NCBI GenBank assembly: GCA_004366205.1
Contig: SIRW01000033.1
Coordinates: forward strand, 1-34,549
Source of the DNA: Actinomycetota bacterium
GTDB taxonomy: Bacteria > Actinomycetota > Acidimicrobiia > Acidimicrobiales > CADCSY01
Direction of reading: 5' to 3'
Length of the DNA stretch: 34,549 nt
How positions within the stretch are numbered: the stretch's first letter is position 1; each line of letters opens with the position of its first letter. Made by a program: the position numbers and the translations under genes. The notes below the pieces were generated by a model that worked only from the letters and a program-made list of their open reading frames with translations, had not been told where the DNA came from and did no database searches. Below, piece after piece: positions 7,251 to 14,262 of the stretch.

Positions 7251-8372
7251 GGCCCGGTCACCGCCGCCGCCACTGTCACTGGTCTGGCTGCCGCGGTGGT
7301 GGCCGCCACCGTCGTCACCACCGTTCCGCTCGCGCACGTGGTCCACCGCCCGGGTGCCCGCGGCCAGCAGCGGCACGGCGACGAAGGCGCCGAAGATCCC
7401 GGCGGTGAGCACGCCGACGGTCACGGCCACGAGCACGGCCAAGGGGTGCAGGTGGACGACCCGGCCCACGATGAACGGCTCGAGCAGGTTGCTCTCGGCC
7501 TGTTGGACCACGACGATCAGCACGAGCACGGCGAGGGCCAGGCCGAGCCCGCCGTCGGCCAGCGCGACCATGACCGCCACCGTGCCCGAGGCGAACGCAC
7601 CGACGATGGGCACGAGGCCGCCGAGGAACACCAGCACGGCGAGGGGCAGCGCGAGCGGGACGCCGAGCAGGACCAGGCCGATGCCGATGAACACGGCGTC
7701 GACGGCGGCGACGATGAGCTGGCTGCGCAGGAAGGCGCCGAGGCCGTCCCACGCCCGGGCCGCCATCACGTCGGCATCGCCCCGCCAGCGCGGCGGCAGG
7801 AGGCGCCGGGCGGGTCGCACCAGCCGCCCCCCGTCCTTCAGGTAGAAGAAGAGGATCACCCAGAGCAGGATGAACGCGGTCACGCCCTCGACCGCCGCTC
7901 GGGTGGCGGCGAAGACCGTGCCGCCGACACCGTCCTGCTCGCCGAGCCACTGGCGCGCGCTCGCCACCAGCTCGTCGCCCGCCGGGAGCTCCGCGTCGAG
8001 CTGCTCGGCGACGAACCGGCGGATCTGCTCGTAGCCCTCGCTGATCGCCTCGCCCAGCTCAGCGGCCTGCTCGGCCACGGCGAAGCCGATGAAGACCAGC
8101 AGCCCGGCGAGCACGCCGAGCAGCCCCAGCACCGACAGCAGCGCCGCCACCGCCGACGGCACGCCCCGCGCTCTCAACCACCGGGTCACGGGCTCGATGA
8201 GGGCGGCGGGGAACATCGCCAGCACCAGGGGCACCACGACGACCCACAGGTACGTCGCCGCCCACACGGCGACGGCCGCGACCAGCACGATCCCGATCAC
8301 GCACCAGGCCACGACACCGGCCCGCACGACAGGGTTGCCTGCGAGCTGTTCAGGGGAGCGCCGGTCGGCCAT
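7227..8372 (-). CDS. AI-2E family membrane transporter
   Basis: The 381-residue protein matches the AI-2E exporter/TqsA family in length and layout. Two N-terminal helices (VAWCVIGIVLVAAVAVWAATY and the following VVVVPLVLAMF) are followed by another helix pair. A polar insert comes next (EQAAELGEAISEGYEQIRRFVAEQLD). A helical bundle then follows, with the family stretches FFYLKDGG, AFLRSQLIVAAVDAVF, LGGLVPIVGAFASG and ESNLLEPFIVGRVVHLHPL. The C-terminal tail is Gly/Ser/His-rich. Family members export signals or ions; the substrate is unknown here. A TAGGGC element 9 nt before the ATG could be an imperfect -10. Its 3' end overlaps tetR by 24 nt in opposite orientation. Confidence 0.85.
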   Translation of the reverse strand: MADRRSPEQLAGNPVVRAGVVAWCVIGIVLVAAVAVWAATYLWVVVVPLVLAMFPAALIEPVTRWLRARGVPSAVAALLSVLGLLGVLAGLLVFIGFAVAEQAAELGEAISEGYEQIRRFVAEQLDAELPAGDELVASARQWLGEQDGVGGTVFAATRAAVEGVTAFILLWVILFFYLKDGGRLVRPARRLLPPRWRGDADVMAARAWDGLGAFLRSQLIVAAVDAVFIGIGLVLLGVPLALPLAVLVFLGGLVPIVGAFASGTVAVMVALADGGLGLALAVLVLIVVVQQAESNLLEPFIVGRVVHLHPLAVLVAVTVGVLTAGIFGAFVAVPLLAAGTRAVDHVRERNGGDDGGGHHRGSQTSDSGGGGDRASAAADAP

Positions 8373-8448
8373 GCCGTCTGCGCCCTACCCAGCGTGCCCG
8401 CCCGGCACCCAGGGTTGCGGACCGGGAGATCAGGGAACAGAGGCCGGC

Positions 8449-8535
8449 ATGAACATCCTGTGGATCCTGCTCATCGTGCTCCTGGTGATCGCCCTCTTCG
8501 GGGGCATCGGCTACGGCCGGCGCGGGCGCATCTGA
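8449..8535 (+). CDS. 28-residue single-pass membrane protein
   Basis: This short ORF starts at ATG 8449 with an AGAGG element 6 nt upstream and encodes one hydrophobic helix (MNILWILLIVLLVIALFGGIGY) followed by a basic GRRGRI tail. The pattern resembles the short hydrophobic proteins of the DUF3309 kind, though assignment is uncertain. It lies between the divergent transporter gene and the Sua5-type gene, 41 nt before the latter. Function is unknown. Confidence 0.6.
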   Translation: MNILWILLIVLLVIALFGGIGYGRRGRI

Positions 8536-8563
8536 CCGGCGACGCCGCCGCAGGCTGGCTCCG

Positions 8564-8569
8564 TAGCAT
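8564..8569 (+). promoter_or_regulatory. -10 hexamer TAGCAT for a leaderless gene
   Basis: TAGCAT ends 7 nt before the GTG at 8577. No ribosome-binding site precedes that codon, so the transcript is probably leaderless. Confidence 0.65.
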
Positions 8570-8576
8570 CCGGCCA

Positions 8577-9569
8577 GTGACGACGCCCCGGGTGCTACCC
8601 GACTCCGAGGAAGCGGTGGCGGCGGCCGTCGACGTGCTCCGCGTGGGCGGCCTGGTGGCCATCCCCACCGAGACGGTCTACGGCCTCGCCGCCGACGCCT
8701 CGAACCGCCGCGCCGTCAGGCGGGTGTTCGCGGTGAAGGGCCGCCCGGCCGACCATCCGCTGATCGTCCACCTCGGCGCCCGCGAGCAGCTCAGGCGCTG
8801 GGCCGGCTCGGTGCCGCCCGTCGCGGAGCGACTCGCCGACGCCTTCTGGCCCGGGCCGCTCACCCTCGTCCTGCCCCGGGCGACCGGCGTGCTCGACGAG
8901 GTCACCGGCGGCCGGCCGACCGTCGCGCTGCGGGTGCCCGATCAGCCCCTGGTCCTGCGGATCCTGGCGCGCTTCGGGGGAGCGATCGCCGCACCGTCGG
9001 CCAACCGCTTCGGCCGGGTCAGCCCCACGCGGGCCGGCCACGTCGTGGCCGACCTCGGCGGCGACGTCGACCTCGTCCTCGACGCCGGGCCGTGCCCGGT
9101 GGGGCTGGAGTCCACGATCGTGGAGGTCGCGGACGACCAGCTGCGGGTGCTGCGGCCGGGTGTGCTGACGGCGGCGGAGATCGCTCGGGTGGCGGGTCGC
9201 GAGGTGCACGAGGACCCGGGGGGTCCCGCCCGCGCCCCGGGGATGCTGGCCTCCCACTACGCGCCGGCAGCCCGCGTGGTCCTCGTCCGGGCCGCCGAGG
9301 CGGTACCAGCAGTCGAGGGGCTGCTCGCCGCCGGGCGATCGGTCGCCGTGCTCGCCGAGACGCTCCCGCCGGGCCTTCCCGAGGGCACGGTCGCCCTCGA
9401 ACCGGTCGGGGACGCGACCGGCTACGCCCGCCACCTCTACGACCGCCTCCGCGAGGCCGACCGCCTCGGCGTCGACGTGGTGGTCGCCGTCGTCCCCGCA
9501 CCGACCGGCGCGGGGGTCGCCGTCCTCGACCGCCTGCGGCGCGCCGCCGGGCCCACCGCCGGCGGCTGA
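8577..9569 (+). CDS. tsaC: L-threonylcarbamoyladenylate synthase (Sua5/YrdC)
   Basis: The 330-residue protein makes threonylcarbamoyl-AMP from threonine, bicarbonate and ATP, the first step of the universal t6A37 tRNA modification. The YrdC domain covers residues about 8-195 and shows GGLVAIPTETVYGLAADA, KGRPADHPLIVHL, FWPGPLTLVLPR, VALRVPDQP and APSANRFGRVSPT. The C-terminal Sua5 domain begins after PGGPARAPGMLASHYAPAA, the characteristic linker with the conserved SHYAP. The length fits the two-domain Sua5 type rather than short TsaC. It is a lone gene with a leaderless-type promoter and runs convergent to the acyl-CoA dehydrogenase. Confidence 0.92.
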   Translation: MTTPRVLPDSEEAVAAAVDVLRVGGLVAIPTETVYGLAADASNRRAVRRVFAVKGRPADHPLIVHLGAREQLRRWAGSVPPVAERLADAFWPGPLTLVLPRATGVLDEVTGGRPTVALRVPDQPLVLRILARFGGAIAAPSANRFGRVSPTRAGHVVADLGGDVDLVLDAGPCPVGLESTIVEVADDQLRVLRPGVLTAAEIARVAGREVHEDPGGPARAPGMLASHYAPAARVVLVRAAEAVPAVEGLLAAGRSVAVLAETLPPGLPEGTVALEPVGDATGYARHLYDRLREADRLGVDVVVAVVPAPTGAGVAVLDRLRRAAGPTAGG

Positions 9570-9608
9570 CCATTCGCGGCTGCCGGGCTGCGCCGGCTCG
9601 ATGGGCCG

Positions 9609-10829
9609 TTACTCGATGCGCAGGCCCGAGATGGCCCGGGCGATCACGAGCTGCTGGATCTGCTCGGTGCCCTCGAAGATGTCGTAGATCTTGGCGTCGC
9701 GGTGCATGCGCTCGACGGGGTACTCCCGCGTGTAGCCGTAGCCGCCGTGGATCTGGATGGCCCGCTCGGTGACCCACACGGCCACCCGCCCGGCCTTGAG
9801 CTTCGACTGCGACCCCTCGGCGTTGGTGTAGCCGCCGTTGCGGGCGAGCCACGCGGCCCGCCAGACCAGCAGGCGGGCGGCGTCGATCTCGGTGATCATG
9901 TCGGCGAGCATGAAGGCGATGGCCTGGTTCTCGATGATCGGCTTGCCGAAGGCCACGCGCTCCTTGGCGTAGGCCAGCGCCTCCTCGTAGGCGGCGCGGG
10001 CGATGCCGATGGCCATGGACGCGACGGACGGGCGGGTCGACTCGAACGTGGCCATGGCCGGCTGCTTGGCCCCGGTGCGCTGACCCTCCCGGGCCTTGGC
10101 GAGCTTCTCGTCGAGCTTCTCCTTGCCGCCGAGCAGCATCCGCCCGGGGATCCGGCAGTCGTCGAGGACGACCTCGGCGGTGTGGGAGGCCCGGATGCCG
10201 TGCTTTTGGTACTTCTGGCCCTGCGAGATGCCCGGCGTGCCCTTGGGGACGATGAAGCTGGCCTGCCCGCGGCTGCCGAGCGTCGGGTCGACCGTCGCGG
10301 TCACGACGTGGATGTCGGCGATGCCGCCGTTAGTGGCCCACGCCTTGGTGCCGTTCAGCACCCACTCGTCCTTGGCCTCGTCGTACACGGCCTTGGTCTT
10401 GAGCGAGCTGACGTCGCTGCCGGCGTCGGGCTCGGACACGCAGTAGGCCCCGAGCTTGATGTCGTCGGGGCCCGACCCGAAGCACTGCGGCGCCCACTCG
10501 ACGACCTGCTCGGGCGTGCCCGTGCCGGCGATGCCGGCCGCGGCGAGGCCCGAACCGAAGATGGCGAGGCCGATCCCCGCGTCACCCCAGAACAGCTCCT
10601 CGAGCGTGATCGGCAGGGTGAGGCCGGTCGGGTCGCCCATGCTCGCCTGGGCGAAGAAGTCGAACGAGTAGAGGCCGATCTTGGCCGCCTCCTCGACGAT
10701 CGGCCACGGGAACTCCTCGCGCTCGTCCCACTCGTGGCCAGCGGGCCGCACGACGTCGGCGGCGAACTGGTGGACCCAGTCGCGGATCTGCTGCTGGTCC
10801 TCGTTGAGGGTGAGGGAGAACTCGGCCAT
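9609..10829 (-). CDS. Acyl-CoA dehydrogenase
   Basis: The 406-residue flavoenzyme oxidises an acyl-CoA thioester at the alpha-beta bond and passes electrons to ETF. The N-terminal helical domain begins FSLTLNEDQQQIRDWVHQFA. The middle domain has the FAD/substrate motif GAYCVSEPDAGSDVSSLKTKA and WVLNGTKAWATNGGIAD. The C-terminal domain has RVAFGKPIIENQAIAFMLADM and IHGGYGYTREYPVERMHRDAKI, with the probable catalytic base E386 in IFEGTEQIQ. ATG at 10829 is chosen because an AGGTG site precedes it and the family core starts at once. The promoter carries the TetR palindrome at 10870-10885. Chain-length specificity cannot be read from sequence alone. Confidence 0.92.
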   Translation of the reverse strand: MAEFSLTLNEDQQQIRDWVHQFAADVVRPAGHEWDEREEFPWPIVEEAAKIGLYSFDFFAQASMGDPTGLTLPITLEELFWGDAGIGLAIFGSGLAAAGIAGTGTPEQVVEWAPQCFGSGPDDIKLGAYCVSEPDAGSDVSSLKTKAVYDEAKDEWVLNGTKAWATNGGIADIHVVTATVDPTLGSRGQASFIVPKGTPGISQGQKYQKHGIRASHTAEVVLDDCRIPGRMLLGGKEKLDEKLAKAREGQRTGAKQPAMATFESTRPSVASMAIGIARAAYEEALAYAKERVAFGKPIIENQAIAFMLADMITEIDAARLLVWRAAWLARNGGYTNAEGSQSKLKAGRVAVWVTERAIQIHGGYGYTREYPVERMHRDAKIYDIFEGTEQIQQLVIARAISGLRIE

Positions 10830-10869
10830 GGGAGATGCACCTCGCGGACGCGGCGTGGACGGCGGCCAA

Positions 10870-10885
10870 GTTACCCACAGGTAAC
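10870..10885 (-). promoter_or_regulatory. Second copy of the TetR operator
   Basis: GTTACC-CACA-GGTAAC has the same 6-bp arms and 4-nt spacer as the operator in front of tetR (6649-6664). On the minus strand it overlaps a TAACTT -10 element (10868-10873), about 40 nt upstream of the acyl-CoA dehydrogenase ATG. It also lies in the shared upstream region of the divergent transporter operon, 218 nt from its first gene. Confidence 0.8.
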
Positions 10886-10988
10886 CACCGCAAGCAACCA
10901 GCTCGCCCCACCGTTCAGGTGGCGTCGGGTGCACGCCGATGTCGCGCTCGGGCAGGACCGGCGGGCCCCGACCGAGAAGTACCCAGGC

Positions 10989-11020
10989 ATGCCGACGTGT
11001 GACGTCGGGCATATCCCGAC
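10989..11020 (+). promoter_or_regulatory. Overlapping dyads upstream of transporter operon
   Basis: GTCGGG-CATAT-CCCGAC (11004-11020) is a perfect 6-bp inverted repeat. It overlaps a longer imperfect dyad with ATGCC-GACGT on the left and ACGTCGGGCAT on the right (10989-11012). A -10-like CATACT (11020-11025) follows, so the dyads would cover the spacer or -35 region of the operon promoter. They differ from the TetR palindrome and may bind another regulator. Confidence 0.45.
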
Positions 11021-11103
11021 ATACTGGTAGTAACCGAAGTAGCGACCGGCAACGCCCAGGTCACAGCATTCGACACATCAGCAGCGACGACAGGAGACGG
11101 CAG

Positions 11104-12513
11104 ATGCTTCGGAAGGCGGCGCAGAGCTTTCGGCGGACTGCGATCGCGGTGCTCGCCACCGCCCTCGCCCTCGGCACCGTGCTGGGCGCCGGCGCGGCGA
11201 CGGCGACGGCCGAGCAGGACGAGTTCATCGTGGGCAGCGGGCGCTCGGACGCCAAGATCCTGCGGGTGGGCCCCTCGGCGGCCCGCCTCGGGCTCGCCCC
11301 CTCGGTCGGCCTGGCCTTGTCCGACTTCCTCGGCACCCAGGGCCGGGGCGAGTCGCGCCTGTTCGACTACGCTGCCCTGGAGGGCACGTTCGAGGACCTG
11401 CTGCCCGAGGAGTGGTTCGAGCTCACGGGCCCCGTGCGGGTCGTGAGCACCGATGAGGGCGCCGCCGACGGCCAGACCGCCCAGCGGGGCCCGTTCCGCC
11501 AGGAGGCGCGGGCCACCGACGCCCCCTCGGGCTGGGCCGTGACCGCCGTCGAGGCCCTCTCGGTCCCGGGCGCGATCAGCGTCGGGGCCGGCTGGGCCAT
11601 GTCGTTCGCCCACGTCACCGAGCACAACGGCGAGCCCGTCCGCGAAGCCGGCGGTGCGGTCTCGATCAGCCGGGTGGACCTCGGCAACGGCGCCGTGGTG
11701 CTCGACGGCCTGCGCTGGGACGTGCTCCAGCGCACCGGCCGCGATGACACGGCCGAGCCGCACATGGAGGGTCGCTTCGTGGTCGGTGCGGCCCACATCG
11801 GCGGCCAGACCCACCAGGGCCCGCTCACGGCCGACGAGCTTCGCCAGCTCACCGACCCGATCAACCAGGCGCTCGCCTCGACCGGTCTCACGATCCGCAT
11901 GCCGGAGCTGCGCACCGACGCCGGCGTCGCCCGGCTGACGCCGCTGGCGGTGAGCATCATCGACTCCGACGCCGGCCGGACGGTGGTGGGTCCGCTTCTC
12001 GGTGCGCTCCAGCCCGTGCGCGAGGCCATCGTCAACCCGCTGCTCGAGGCCTGCGAGGACTGCTCGGCCGCCGTCCTGGTGGCCGACGTCCTCGTCGGCG
12101 TGCTCTCGGGCGCCGGGCGCCTGGACATCGAGCTCGGCGGCACCTTCGGCTTCACCGAGGGCGAGGACTTCGGCGACCCGTTCGCCTTCGACGCCCCGCT
12201 CCCCGTACTCGGCGACGTGGAGCTGCCGGGCGCGCCGGCGGGCGGTGCGACCGCCGGTACGCCCGGGACCCCGGGCACGCCGGGCACCCCCGGCACCCCC
12301 GGCGGCCCGGTGGGCGGCGCAGACGCCGCTCCCGGCGGCGCGGGCACCGGCACGGCCGCAGGACCGCTGCCGACCCAGCCGGCCACGAGCGGCTTCTCGG
12401 CCTCGCCTGCGAGCATGGCGCTGGCCACCGGGCTGTTCGGGCTCGGGCTCGCCGTGGCGTTCGGCCTGGCGGAGTACCGCCAGCTGCGGGCCCGGCGCAT
12501 CGGCCTCGCCTGA
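11104..12513 (+). CDS. Secreted, C-terminally anchored surface protein with Gly-Pro stalk
   Basis: The 469-residue protein has an N-terminal signal peptide (basic MLRKAAQSFRRT, then AIAVLATALALGTVLGAGAATATA). An extracellular domain of about 340 residues that I do not recognise follows, with a CEDC pair near residue 317. Next come a collagen-like Gly-Thr-Pro stalk (five GTP repeats near residues 385-400) and a C-terminal membrane helix (about 433-452) with a basic tail (EYRQLRARRIGLA). An AGGAG site lies 7 nt before the ATG. It heads the operon for a Liv-type importer whose binding protein has a similar stalk, so it may be an accessory receptor or envelope component. No LPXTG sorting signal is seen. 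Confidence 0.75.
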   Translation: MLRKAAQSFRRTAIAVLATALALGTVLGAGAATATAEQDEFIVGSGRSDAKILRVGPSAARLGLAPSVGLALSDFLGTQGRGESRLFDYAALEGTFEDLLPEEWFELTGPVRVVSTDEGAADGQTAQRGPFRQEARATDAPSGWAVTAVEALSVPGAISVGAGWAMSFAHVTEHNGEPVREAGGAVSISRVDLGNGAVVLDGLRWDVLQRTGRDDTAEPHMEGRFVVGAAHIGGQTHQGPLTADELRQLTDPINQALASTGLTIRMPELRTDAGVARLTPLAVSIIDSDAGRTVVGPLLGALQPVREAIVNPLLEACEDCSAAVLVADVLVGVLSGAGRLDIELGGTFGFTEGEDFGDPFAFDAPLPVLGDVELPGAPAGGATAGTPGTPGTPGTPGTPGGPVGGADAAPGGAGTGTAAGPLPTQPATSGFSASPASMALATGLFGLGLAVAFGLAEYRQLRARRIGLA

Positions 12514-12585
12514 GCGCCGCCGCACCCCACCACTCCGACGACGCAGCAGACCCCTCAGATCCGTAACCGAGAGGTGATCGACGCA

Positions 12586-14262
12586 ATGGACCCGGTGAAG
12601 ACCCGGCTGCTGAAGGGCTACGCCCCCCTGGTGGCCTTCGCGGTGCTCTTCGTGCTGATGGCCGGGCTGGTGCCCTCCATCGACACGACGCGCACCGACG
12701 CCGACGCCGTGACGATGGGGCCGGGCGCGCCCGGCGCACCGGGCACCCCAGGCGCGGTGGGCACCACCGACGGCAACGGCCAGCCGGGCGAGCCCGGCAC
12801 CCCGGGCGAGCCCGGCACGCCCGGCCAGCGGGCCGAGCCCGGCGGCGCCGGCGCCACCGAGGGCGGCCGCGTGGGCGGCTCGGGCATCACCGGCGAGTGC
12901 GAGGGCCGGGACCGTCAGGTTCCGGGCGATCCCTACTCGCCGCCCTGCATCGAGTTCGACGGCAACAACGGCGGCGCCACCCACCAGGGGGTGACCGAGG
13001 ACGCGATCACGGTGTCGTACCGGGTGCTCGACGAGCGGGGCTTCCAGCAGACCCTCGCCGCGCTCGCCGGCGCCGAGATCACCGACACCCCCGCCGACGT
13101 GCGCCGCACCGTCGAGGCCCTGACCCAGTACTTCAACGAGCGCTTCCAGTTCTACGGCCGCCAGATCGAGATCGCCTTCTACAACGGCCAGGGCTCCAGC
13201 ACCGACGAGCTGCTCGGGGGCGGCCAGGAGGGCGCCCAGGCCGACGCCGACACCGTCGCCCGCGAGATCCGGGCCTTCGCCGAGCTCAACGGCGCGAGCG
13301 CCCCGTTCACCGACGCGCTCGCCCAGCGGGGCGTCATCGCCTTCGGCACGCCGTACCTGTCGCGTGAGTGGCACATCGAGCGCCGGCCCTACAACTGGAG
13401 CGTGGCCACCGACTGCTCGATCGTCTCGGAGATCGCCGCCGAGTTCGCCGTCAAGCAGCTGCTCGGCAAGCCGGCCGCCTGGGCCGGGGGCAACCTCGCC
13501 AACCAGCCCCGCAAGCTGGCCGGCCTCTCGCCTGAGAACCCGTGGTACCAGGTGTGCCACGACGCCGCCATCCGCACGATCGAGGCCGCCGGCCACGACG
13601 CCGGCGCCAAGATCAACTACCGCCTCGACATCAACACCATGTCCAACCAGGCGGCCGGCGTGATCGCCCGCCTCAAGAGCGAGGGCGCCACAACCGTGCT
13701 GTGCGGGTGCGACCCGATCATGCCGGTGTTCCTCACGGCGCGCGCCCACGAGCAGAGCTACCAGCCGGAGTGGATCGTGCTCGGCACCGCCGGCACCGAC
13801 CTCGACATCGTCGGGCAGCTGATGCAGCCCGACCAGTGGACCCGGGCCTTCGGCGTCAGCTCGCTCGGCTCGCCCCTGCCGCAGCGGGCCTCCCCCGGCT
13901 ACGCCGCCTACAAGATGGTGCGCGACGACGAGCCCGCCTTCGCCGTCGACCTCATCTACGCCCAGATGTACATGCTGGCCGTGGGCATCCACATGGCCGG
14001 CCCGAACCTGAACCCGCAGACCTTCGAGCAGGGCATGTTCGCCTACCCGGGTGGCACGGGCCGGTTCGGCACCTGGGGCTTCGACGAGCGCAGCTACACG
14101 CCGACCCGTGACTACCGGATCATCTACTGGGACCCTGACGCCATCTCGATCGAGAACAACCGCCAGGGCGCCTACCAGGAGGCCTTCGACGGCCAGCGCT
14201 TCCCGCTCGGCCAGGTGCCCTCCCTGCCCCAGAACCAGCAGCCTCCGGTGTTCACCCGATGA
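12586..14262 (+). CDS. Liv-type ABC transporter substrate-binding protein, membrane-tethered
   Basis: The 558-residue protein carries a periplasmic-binding-protein type I domain of the branched-chain amino acid (Leu/Ile/Val) receptor family, from about residue 115 on (THQGVTEDAITVSYRVLDERG ... AYNGQ-like and QAAGVIARLKSEGATTVLCGCDPIMPVFLTARAHEQ ... EWIVLGTAGTDLDIV). Unlike typical lipoprotein receptors it has no lipobox; a single N-terminal helix (residues about 12-30) is the likely anchor. Residues 45-90 form a collagen-like Gly-X-Y stalk (GAPGAPGTPG, GEPGTPGEPGTPG). ATG at 12586 follows a GAGAGGTG site. The stop overlaps the permease ATG (ATGA). The ligand is unknown; the family binds amino acids, amides, urea and aromatic or lipid-like acids. 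Confidence 0.88.
   Translation: MDPVKTRLLKGYAPLVAFAVLFVLMAGLVPSIDTTRTDADAVTMGPGAPGAPGTPGAVGTTDGNGQPGEPGTPGEPGTPGQRAEPGGAGATEGGRVGGSGITGECEGRDRQVPGDPYSPPCIEFDGNNGGATHQGVTEDAITVSYRVLDERGFQQTLAALAGAEITDTPADVRRTVEALTQYFNERFQFYGRQIEIAFYNGQGSSTDELLGGGQEGAQADADTVAREIRAFAELNGASAPFTDALAQRGVIAFGTPYLSREWHIERRPYNWSVATDCSIVSEIAAEFAVKQLLGKPAAWAGGNLANQPRKLAGLSPENPWYQVCHDAAIRTIEAAGHDAGAKINYRLDINTMSNQAAGVIARLKSEGATTVLCGCDPIMPVFLTARAHEQSYQPEWIVLGTAGTDLDIVGQLMQPDQWTRAFGVSSLGSPLPQRASPGYAAYKMVRDDEPAFAVDLIYAQMYMLAVGIHMAGPNLNPQTFEQGMFAYPGGTGRFGTWGFDERSYTPTRDYRIIYWDPDAISIENNRQGAYQEAFDGQRFPLGQVPSLPQNQQPPVFTR

Noticed and set aside
11026-11035. GGTAGTAACC as a third TetR operator
   Set aside because: Only one arm resembles the half-site (with a mismatch), and the other arm and spacing do not match the two perfect sites.
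12240-12330. Gly-Thr-Pro repeat DNA as a CRISPR-like or other non-coding repeat
   Set aside because: The units are 9 bp, in frame, and encode a collagen-like stalk; there are no spacers or longer repeats.
12360-12513. LPXTG sortase signal at the end of the surface protein
   Set aside because: The sequence before the final helix reads LPTQPATSG, which lacks the LPXTG pentapeptide; plain C-terminal membrane anchoring is the simpler reading.
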